A DNA stretch of 64,000 nucleotides, taken from NCBI RefSeq assembly GCF_963576615.1, contig NC_088717.1, positions 39,696,302-39,760,301 on the forward strand, read 5' to 3'. Below the pieces are notes generated by a model. The model was given only the letters and a program-made list of their open reading frames with translations, had not been told where the DNA came from and made no database searches. Below, piece after piece: positions 48,301-59,481 of this stretch. The position numbers and the translations under genes are program-made. The stretch's first letter is position 1, and every line of letters begins with the position of its first letter. Source of the stretch: Watersipora subatra (Eukaryota > Bryozoa > Gymnolaemata > Cheilostomatida > Watersiporidae).

Positions 48301-51300
48301 TTTGTCACTAAAACGTTACAATCGCTTTCACTGGACAGACGTATGCTGAGATTTATATATACAGTGTGCCCCCAGGTTAAAATGTAGCTATTATACTATT
48401 TTTCGTCTTACGATATGAACAAGATGTTTTTTGTTCCCAAAATACATCCTTTTTCCGCCATATAAAATCAACAAAAATTTCTCTTAAAATAACGAAGATG
48501 CCGATATTCTAATCGCCGAAATCCCTCTTACACTGCCTGAAAGAAATTTGGCGTCTGCACGCAGTTCAGTTATTCGTTATAGAGAAAACGAAACCGGAAA
48601 CAGATTGGTGAAAAATTTTTAGACGATGACAAAGTTGAAGTTTAATAAAATACAGACTAAAGCTTAGCTTTAACTCTTTGGCTGGGGAAACGACCAAAAT
48701 ATCGTTTACCGGTTGCATGGGGAAATGACATTTATGTCGCTTTCGGCAGACGTTTATAAAGCTGTCACCTAGTAACGTTAAACAAAGGATATGAACGCTA
48801 GTAAGTTTTAAATATCATCAAGAAGATATTAGTTGATGAATTGCGATATGAAACGATTATCTGAGAGCATTGCTTTGTGATAAAAGCTAAAGAAAACTCG
48901 CACCTCTTTGGAAACGAATAAAAGTTGGAAAAACCTGTCAACATTGGCTTGGCGTTCAAAACGGTACAATAAAAATCTATTTGATCCTGCGATCGTTAGT
49001 GATTTTTGTCTGATCAGAATAAAAGTAATTCAGATGATAGAAGTGATGTAAAGTTTTTGGACTTTTAATATACTTGGAATATACAGAGAACAACGATCGT
49101 TATGGTAGCTCGCACGGCTATGTTATAGCGTTAGACTCTACCGAAAATGTTGCTTCCAGGCATTTCATACAGGGACAATTGTACATGTTTGTAGTTTTTT
49201 TGTAGTAGTACATGTAGATATGTAAATGAATGTTTGTGTACCAAATATTTTGTTCATAGAAATAAATTTAAGTTTGAGCTATGCACGTTCATAAAATACC
49301 GATTTTATTGAAATAAATTTAAGTTTGAGCTATGCATGTTTATAAAATACCGATTTTATTGAATTTTCAAAAATAAATTACGTGACTTTCGGGTGTTTTT
49401 GCGGGGCTTTAACCCAGCCAAAGGGTTAAGTATGTGTTTAGTAGGCTAAAATCATTTAAGTTAAATTCAACATTTATGTTATACGTCTGTCTTGAAGGTA
49501 ATAACTTCCCCCGGTATGTACTGCACATGGAACAGTGTAATGCTACATTTCATTGCAGATCATAACCACTAAATACACCAAAGTTACTGTAGGTAACTAT
49601 AGTTAGTAAGGTCAACATACCATTTTGTTATTAATTTTTAATATGTACAGTACATATATAAAACTGCTGCTTTTTCCAAAGGGATGTTTGCATTAGATAA
49701 TGCAATTAGGTGTTGCATTAGATGTTTGCATTAGACTATGTGTTTCTATACCACATTATATGACATTTTCGCCTTACGATGTCAACACCAGAACGAATTA
49801 AAATTGTATGGCGAGGGTCCACTGTAGTATGGGAAGATTGAATGGGAAGAATGATTGAGAATGGGTAGAGATCATTGAAAATTGAAAAATGCTGATTCGT
49901 TGAAACTTCCTCTATGTAAAAGTAAGCCATGTCATATAACCACATAATTTCGTATAAACTGCATACCTGGGCAAGGATAATGACATTGCAGGCAAGCGCT
50001 ATGCTAACTGTAACTAAGAATGTCATATCTTCTGTTTCCTGTACGACGGTGAATATCTTGGCAGCGGACCCAAGGGAGATAAGAATAACTGTGATGGCTG
50101 AGAGCTGACCGGTGCTGCCATTCTTGTAATTCTCGTAGACCTGCATCATCTGCCAAGGACAAGAGTAGCATGAACAGTAGTGAACTAGCGCTAGTGAGTT
50201 TGTCCGTGACATGAAGAAGTCTAGTGTTTGAAACAGCATAAACTGACACGGTTGAAGGCTAAGAATGGCCTAGGATGACCCTCATTTGTAAATTATTGGG
50301 AGTCACCAACGTACTCATGAGGGTGCTGACGAAAGAATAGTTGTTCTGCGGACCATAATAATGAACCACCAAGGTTGAAACCATAAAGTATACTGATGCG
50401 CCAGAGATAGATATCTCTACGCCATCCAGGATGATGGAACGTTGCTCGAGTAATCATTTAGTGAAAGTTGAGAATCATGCCTTACATAAAAACCTCGGTC
50501 TCAGATCTCAGTCATTAGTATTCCAACAATGACTGTGTTTTAATGTTCAAAAGATGAGCCGAGCATCTACAAGCCAATCGTAAAACGATTCAATGGAAAG
50601 CTACTTTTCTGTCTTGTCAATGCAAACCAACAAATCCAAATTAAGTCTGAAATTACAAACCATTTGGGCGGTTGATTCAAGTATGTACTTCTGCCGTGCA
50701 GCGGTAAGGCCAGGCAGCAAAATAATAATTAATACCTGGGCATAGCGGAGTTGACCAATAATATTCTCTCTCCTGAAGAAGACCAAGTTACAAAGAAACA
50801 ACTTCAACAATTACAATCACACACCTGCACACCAATGTAATCTGTATTAATATTTGCTGCATTCTTTGAAGCCATCATACGATGAAACAAAAATTCTCAT
50901 AAGCTCGTACCTCGCCGCATAATTCATTTCCGAGTTCAAACACAATGATGAATACCTCAAGTACTATGTATAGCATATATACAAGTGCATTAAATACGAC
51001 TATGAAAACCTAAATTACATGTAAAAAGATAAATCGATGAAGTATCAGTCAATGAGTTGAGGTTGCGATTGTTACAGTACATTAGAGGCTAGTGAACACA
51101 GGTGTAGGATATGGGCAATGTGTATTCGGTGGTCAAGTGAGTAACAGAAATATGCGGTGTAACTTACTCAAACTTACACTTGATGTAACTGAAATTCATT
51201 TGTATATTTGTCAGTTTGTTACAAGCTCTACAAACATTGATACTTTTACCTAAAATTTTCCTTTTGCCTTAGTACGCTGGCAATCTAGCGTGTTATGAAA

Positions 51301-54300
51301 CATTGTCAGTTGTAATAACTATAGGCACAATTATTGAGAAACACTAATAAGTCGACGGCCAAGTACGTACAAGAGTGTTGGTCTAGCAATCTGAGTGTAG
51401 AGAGTTTGAATCCCGTACAATGCAAATCTTTTTCCCACCCTCCAACCGTGGCTTGGGAGAGAAGGACACGGCTCTCATTATAGTAAGATTCAACTGTTCC
51501 GTAATAACATCTATTGGAAAATGTCAAACGAATCACGACTCGAAATAGATGAGCCAATTTGCTGATTTTTCAAGAAATTCGACGATCAAACTCCAAATTG
51601 CCTAATGTAAATGCAGTTTCACGCGCCCATATAAAGCTCGTCTATAGATACAGTACACCATAAGCTTCTCACGAATGCCCCAATTCTAAACAGTATTTGA
51701 AATACCCCGACTATTCACATAAATGGGGTAAAAACGAGTGGCGCTTTCAGACTAGCACTAAACATCAACCTCCTTATTAATCAAGGTAGATTTTAGATCT
51801 ACCAATATCTTTAATACACTAGGAAAAGATAAAATTTAACTGAGAACAAGTAATTTCAACATCTGATTAGAATTGTCTTCTCTTACACCTACCTTGCTAG
51901 CGATTAAGACAATAGCACCGGATGATTGGAGGCCCCAGATTAAATCTGACGGAGCGAGACCCGAGAATAAATACCAACAGATACCCGAGTGTATAGTGAG
52001 ATAGATGATGGCAAGTATAGCTTGGTTAGAGAAGATGAGAACCATGGCAGCAATGATGGCAGTTTGAAGCATCAAAAATGCGGCGTCTCCAAACACACTG
52101 CAAAGAGAGCATAAAAACATTGAATACTAGAATAAAACTTCTATAAATATAAAAATAGTTATATAGCTAAAATTTCAATTTACCGTACACTAAAAGCTGC
52201 TTAATTGTCTGCCCTACACAGACACCTGGTACGCAAGGCTAGCATTTGTATTAACAATAGGGTATATTTTCCATAATTATTTTCAACAGCCAAAGAAACC
52301 TCTTGCAGAATTCTGCAGTTACAGTAGAAGCAATCCTAATTATAGCGAGCCAAATATATTGGTGTGCAAAATAAACTGGACCTCCTTTGTTCACTGAACA
52401 AATTTCTAAAAGGTATTTATAATTTGTTGTTCCCTCTTTGTCTATATATATAAATCTCAGTCTTTGTTGTTTGTTAGTCTGCCATTCGTGTATCCGGCTG
52501 TAGCATTTTAAATTTAGCAATAAAAAATCACTTCGCACTAGATTTTAACTCAAAACCACCAGTTCTGCAGACAGGCGAGCTAACCACTTCACTAGCCTGT
52601 CCTTGTCTGTCTTAGATATACTATCTATCCTTATCTAACGTGTACTTGGTTCGGCATTGTTTTTTCCGCCATTGCATTGGCTCGGCATATTGAAGTTGTA
52701 TTACCACATTTACTTCTAGCCGGGATAGCATTATCTTAAATAGGAATTGCCTCTACATTCTCTCTCCATTCACTCATACAAGATACCTTCGTGCACTTCA
52801 CCACTTCAGTGATGTATTTAATTCTGATATCTCATATTCACATTTGTACCAGTACAAATGTATGCAAAATTTTCATAGATAGCTTCTGCTGCAACAGTAA
52901 CCTTTTTTATACACACACTCCCAAGCACGAATTGTTATTATTAATTCAACATATTCATGATTTTTATTTTGTTCATGTAGCTCGTATTAACTATATCAAT
53001 TTCAAATCCTTTTTTAATGTAATCATTGTAGTAGAATTGATGTTATCTAGCCATTATTTGCTTCTTATTCCACAATTAAACACCTTGAAAGTTTTATTTT
53101 TTCTCTAAATTCATTTAAACTGCAAAAAACACTTTTCTCATAAAATACAGTTCAAAAGTTAGAATGGTAAATGTTGTATATTTATTAAATAAAAATAAAG
53201 TTTTTGTGCAAACTTTTTTTATCACTTGGGCAACGCCGGGCACTCATCAAGTTACTAATAAAAAACAATAATTATAAACCCACAAGTTTAGGACTCTTAT
53301 CAAGATTCTGAACATCCTATATAATAATAATGTGTATGATGCACCCAAATCAGATTAGATGCAGTTTCTCGAACCCTTATAACAATATTAAAAATGAATG
53401 GATTAGATATTACCAGGTTTCATGAGATGATTTCTTGTTTCAAAATATTTTGCATATAAATTCCTTTTCATCAAAATCTTGAAATAAGCAAATAAAAATG
53501 TATGTACTGGGGTCATATCTGCACAGACTGGTATTCCCAACTATGAAAAATGAAATCTCCAGAATTGAGCCTACATAATTTTACAGCTGTTCGGTTTACA
53601 TATTTTAAATTAAGACAAAGAGAGGACTAATTTAATATATAATTTATAGCTATTGACTAAATTCACAATGAGTAGCAATGTTGTAAGTGAGAATTTTAGT
53701 TTTCCAACAAAGTGGACCTGTTAATCTCACACTGCAATGCATGTCAGAGAAGGCTGTTACAAGATATCAACTATATACATTTACATGGAATGCTTGAAGG
53801 TCCCTTCTGAAATCTCATAATTAACCCACTGGCTGCGGGAGTATAAAAGTGAGACCGCTATAATCATTACCTCGCTTCAAGCAACTGCTAATATAATCAA
53901 CCTCTTCATCATATCAACTAGATTTATATAATTAACTTGTGAGATCCTTGAAAATTATTTGTATAATTTTTCTGTTTGAACATTTTTCACCCTTTAATAA
54001 GTCTCCACTCCACTGATAGACTTGGGTCCTGGTATTCCATGATATTTGAATAGAAAACAAAACATTTCCTAATACGCTAACTAAAACACAGTTCAAGCTT
54101 ATTAGTGAGAAACACTTCTAAGGGAACAGCCTTTACCATTGTTTAATGGAATTGCTCAGGACACACCAAATGTCAGATCTCGGACAAGCCACAAAATTGA
54201 TGGAATCTTAAGGCTGGATCACACTGAATCGCAATATGTCGGGGTTGTCCTCTCAGCGATTATTCGTAGTATGTGCACTGTAAACGGATGACATCACTTA

Positions 54301-55753
54301 AGCAACACATATATATTAGGAAAGATTGGAACTGTCAAACTTTCCCAATCCATGGTTTTTTTTTGACATCATCCAGTCATTTGCACACGCGCTCATTCAT
54401 GAAAAAGCCGCCGTATTTGTAGAAAACGATCGTTTTTCTTTTATTTGCTAGTACTTTTTGGTGTTGTTTTGATACTATAATAAAAAAATTGCAAGCAAAA
54501 GCATCATTTTCAAAAGATCATTGCGAAAGCTTCGTGTTTTTAACGACAAAATTGTCTATAAAGATGGCCGACAACAATAAAATGACGTCACGAGAAAACG
54601 AAGGATATTTGGCCGTACACCCACGACAGTTTGTGCAATGTTCACCACTCGGCGATGTGACTGGCTTTCACAGATTCCTTGATTCTTATTTCTTTTCATG
54701 ATAGTTACTGCAGGACTAGTATTTCATCATTTGTATAATAAGAACACTGTACCCTGGGTTATTCACTGATGTAAACGCGGATGGGTTTGTGGTAATGTGA
54801 ACATTGTTATTACAGATGATCACCAGGATTATTGGTGATTAACTGTAATACAGCTTGTACCAGCCTTTACACAGGGAGCTGGGTCATGTGAATAGCACCA
54901 ATTATATAAGTATTCAGGTAGAACTTTGCAATCATCCCGTATGAACAAACCTAAATGGAAACTGAACATCTATGCCATAGGCGCATGTAGCTGTCAGGGC
55001 AACTTGCTCCAGGAGAAGACTGGGCATACTCAGACCGGCTCCACTCTTAGCAGCCAATATTTTTAAGATCTGAGGCAGCTTGACTGCAAGATAAGACAAT
55101 TAAAACAAATAATGATAAAAATGATTGGATGTCAGTGTAATGATTTGACTAAAATGGCTACCAGATTTAAAAAATATTTTTATTCACTACAGAGTATGTA
55201 CAAGTGCATGCACTTAACATGGATTACTAATATCAAAACTCCCCAGAAAGCCACAACTCTCAAAGCTCCGTATTAATATTTCTAGCTAAAATGTAGGTGA
55301 AAACTGTCAGCGTTGGACTTTAATCTAGCATATATAGAATCTATATTTTTCAAAGTTTGTTTGTATGTGTGTCTGTCCTTCGGTGTGTTCGGCTATATTT
55401 ATTAAAATCTTAGAATGAAGAATCCGTATCGCATAAGATTTGAACTCAGACCCTCCCTTTCACCGGTCCAATCTCTTACCAATTAAGCAACATGAGTTTG
55501 ATGGATTCATAAGGTGATATATGTCGCTATATGGGTGCAAATACCCTCCTGTTCTCCGTTACAGTGCGATGTCATGAAGAGCAGTAGTGTAATTTCATGC
55601 GTGCTCCATCGTGAGAACAAGTAGTTAGCTCTTATTAGTAAGCTTACTCAAGTTAGCCATTGGCCATGTGCCAGGCTAATAGCAAATGGCAAACAACTAC
55701 ATTACCTTCATAAGATGATTTTTAATACCTGTGCAACGCCGAGCATTCTGCTA

Positions 55754-55807
<54 letters not shown>

Positions 55808-58800
55808 GCCAACACCTTGAATGATAACCTATTTGATACGGCATTACATAAACATGAAGTTGAATACAAACAGCATTGTTGAGGCAAAAACAATCCAACT
55901 CCCTGGTTATATACTCAATATATAAAAATGTGTACAAAGAAAATGCAGCCTTTAAATACAGCATTCAACGTGTAAACAAAAATACTGTACTATAGTATGA
56001 TGAATACTCCAAGGGAAACATAAATTCTATAATCAACTCCTTGTTGGTCATGAAATTGACCTAAGTTATAGCTTGATTTTGATCGATATCTCCTGTTTTC
56101 AGATAGAGAGCTATTTGACTGCCCTTGACTCAAGTTACTCAATACATCATGATTCTGTAGTTATTAAACATGATATTAAAACATGCAGGAGATCAATAAC
56201 ATCTAAAAATACTACCAATGCATTCATAGCCATGGCGGTGTTGCGACTCCAGTTTAAATACATACCTAGTATCGAACCTAAAATGATTGAGTATCCAAGC
56301 ACCTTGCTGATAAATATCTTTATGCACGCTTCTACAATTAACAAAAAAGAATCAAGTCACCAAAATTAGCTATCATGACCTGAAATTAAACGCATTGGAA
56401 GAATCATTTTCAAATGACAATAAAAAAGCTGAACTTGATGTATTTGTACATGTACTTAACATTACCGAGACCTGTGTAAGCATTATTTTGACAATCTTTC
56501 AATTGTGACAATAAATCAACGAATGAATGCACAGCGATATACTGATTTTGCTTCTAAAAAAATACTGTAGGCCTGGGCTCGTGCATTGCTTATCCCAAAT
56601 GTAATTGCTTTAGTTGGTGTAATTAAATAGCATTTATCCAGGGATCTCATACATAATATAATACAAAAATATAATTAAAATTATGTAGGCTATATCTAAT
56701 GATAAAAAATAAATATAACCAATATATTGCAAAAAGTACATCAAACGAAATTTAATGCCTTCTGATTAACCAGAACAAGATATAATATGACCACAAAAAA
56801 TAAACTTATCACTGCCCTTCCTAATCAGAAATATGTTTAGACACTTAGAAAAGGTACGCATGACAGTGGCACAGAACATCCATTTCGAAGATATAACAGA
56901 ATGGAAAACGTCGTTTTAATCAAGTAAAATTTCCTTGTGACACTTTTTAGAATCATTCACCCCACTTGTGCATAGGCGCTACTGCAAGTCAGCAATAAAT
57001 GCAATTCTTTGGGTACGCGTCGCTAAGGAATTTAGATCTACCTGTCGCTGCCTATTAGTACAAACCATAGAGTAATCTCCCCCTAGAGTGATAACTGTGC
57101 ATTCAACAACACGAGCGTTTCCGGTGCCAACAAGGAGCGTTTAGGCCACGCCATTTTTTTGTGCTGGTCAATCGTAGTAATTGACATAACGATAACATCA
57201 GCCATGAGAATGATCATGAATTTCCACAGTTAAGATAGTAATTATTGCTCATATTAAAGAAATGATGATTATAGATTATTACTCTAATACATGCTTATTA
57301 TTTAAAGCAATTCAATACCTCCATGCATTGCAAAGGCACTGAATAGATGGTGTTAAGTAAGTGAATTAATGCAATCAGTTACTCCAATGATATACAGCCC
57401 CCACACATGGGGGCTGTATATCATCGGTTACTCATAGATAAGATAGATAGTCATACTGGGGTTGTATTACATTAGTGTGATGGGAAGCTAATCGACTGCC
57501 ATCAACTGAAAGTATTGACATTGTATGGTGATAGAGTGATTCATTGACCCACAGTCCACAAACAGCCCTTGCATGTAATATTAGATTTCAATACATATCA
57601 ATCAAATACATAGACTAGCTTGAAGCAAAGATGTCCACTAGTTAGTGGACATCTTTGCTTGATGTAAGCAAACAAAAAGCTTGAAAGAGTGGCAAATGTT
57701 GTTATATGTTAAATAAAAATAAATTATACTTTATAATACTAAATTATAATTATTTAAAAATAAAATAGACTTTTTTATGACTATTTATTAAACAGTTTTT
57801 TATTGTAATCATAGCTAAACAGATTATATTTAGCCATTACTTGCTAATTATTTTACATTTAAGCACATTTACAGTTTTTTTTCCTAATTTATTTCAACAA
57901 AACACTTCTTTCATGATATGAAATTTAAAAGTTGTAGTTTTTTGAAAAAGCTTGAAAACCTTTACGATTGTTTTCTTTTTCCTCTTAATTCATTTGAACT
58001 GCTTAAAAATATTTTCTCATTATATGAAGTTTAAAAGTAAGAATGGTAAATGTTATATAAAAATAAATTTTCTGTCCAAAGACTTTTTTATTACTCGGGC
58101 AGTACAGCTTATAGTTGATGGCAGTCGACTAGCTTCCCATCACACTAATGTAATACAACCCCAGTATGACTATCTATCTTATCTATGAGTAACTGATTGC
58201 ATTAACTCACTTACTTAACACTATCTATTCAGTGCCTTTGCAAGTCATGTAGGTATCAGGGATTACGTGTATGTCACAATTTCCATTTCCATAAAATTTC
58301 CATAAATTATTTCCATATTAATTCCATTTCCATAACATTTCCTTACTTCATTTCTATATTATTTCCATTTCCATAACATTTCCATATTATTTCCATTTCC
58401 ATAAAATTTCCAAAATTCATTTCCATAATTCATTTCCATATTATTTCTATTTCCATAACATTTCCCTTCTTCTTTTCCATAGTATTTCTATATCATTTCC
58501 ATAATTCATTTCCATTTCTATAACATTTCTCTACTTCAATTCTATGTTATTTCCATTTCCATAACATTTCCATTTCAATAACATTTCCATATTATTTCCA
58601 TTTCAATAACATTTCCATATTTCTAAAATAAAATTTCCATATCCATTCCCTTAAAATTATGGAAATATCTATGTTTATGGAAACAATGATATACAGGGGC
58701 TGTATATTATTGGCTGGATATCATTGCTGCATGGGGCTGTGGGGGGCTGTATATCATTGATGGAAATGGATATGAAAAAGTAAACATTTCCATAATATGT

Positions 58801-59436
58801 TTAGCGATCCCTGGTAGGTATTGAATTGCTTTAAATAATAAGCATATATTAGAGTAATAAACTATAATCATCATTTCTTTAATATGAGCATTAATTACTA
58901 TCTTAACTGGAAATTCATGATCCTTGTTTAACCCTTCTCATGGCTGATGTTATTGATCTAGTCAATCACTACGACTGACTAGCACAAAAAAGAGGCATGG
59001 CCTAAACGCTCCTTGTTGGCACCGGAAACGCTCGTGTAGTTATCACTCTAGGGGGAGATAACTCTATGGTACAAATGATTCGATATTGCTATAAATCTGT
59101 TACTGGGTTAAGTACAATACCGTTATCATGAACTGACTTACAACAGTTATAACACAATTTGGTCTCCTATCAGCCAAAATATTTAAATATTATCCTTTTT
59201 ATTCATCAACAGATCAGCTGTAGCAACAGTTTGTCAAAGTTTAAACACTGTTAGATGGAACTCCTTCAAATGGTCAAATATTCTGTATACATTTTCATCT
59301 TCATGCATCAAACGATGCTACGAATAATCAAATCATTGTCTTCAAAGATGAGGCAGCAATTATATTTATGCCAACCTGCTTATTGGCATTTTCAACAGCG
59401 CAGCACTGAGCATTGTTAATTATAGCAATATTCTGC

Positions 59437-59481
<45 letters not shown>

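Larger units (their letters stand above)
58257..58813. mobile_element. Small hAT-type element carrying a TTTCCAT satellite
   Basis: The ends CAGGGATTACG and (rev-comp) CAGGGATCGC are flanked by a perfect 8-bp duplication GTAGGTAT at 58249-58256 and 58814-58821. Its interior (58285-58660) is a degenerate (TTTCCATTTCCATAACA)n array, with a hairpin element inserted at 58684. It interrupts the right arm of the inverted repeat, and the left arm gives the uninterrupted state. Confidence 0.85.
57064..59070. repeat. Large inverted repeat with nested insertions
   Basis: The left arm 57064-57507 is about 90% complementary to the right arm 58113-59070 (ACCATAGAG...ATCAACT against AGTTGAT...CTCTATGGT). 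After removing a 49-bp hairpin-plus-duplication from the left arm and a 565-bp hAT-plus-duplication from the right arm, the arms are 395 and 393 bp. The spacer is 605 bp and contains 3' fragments of the Helitron-like family and a palindrome. It lies in MPDU1 intron 1. Confidence 0.9.

Noticed and set aside
58285-58660. CRISPR-like regularly spaced repeat
   Set aside because: The spacers are themselves variants of the TTTCCAT unit. This is a minisatellite in animal DNA.
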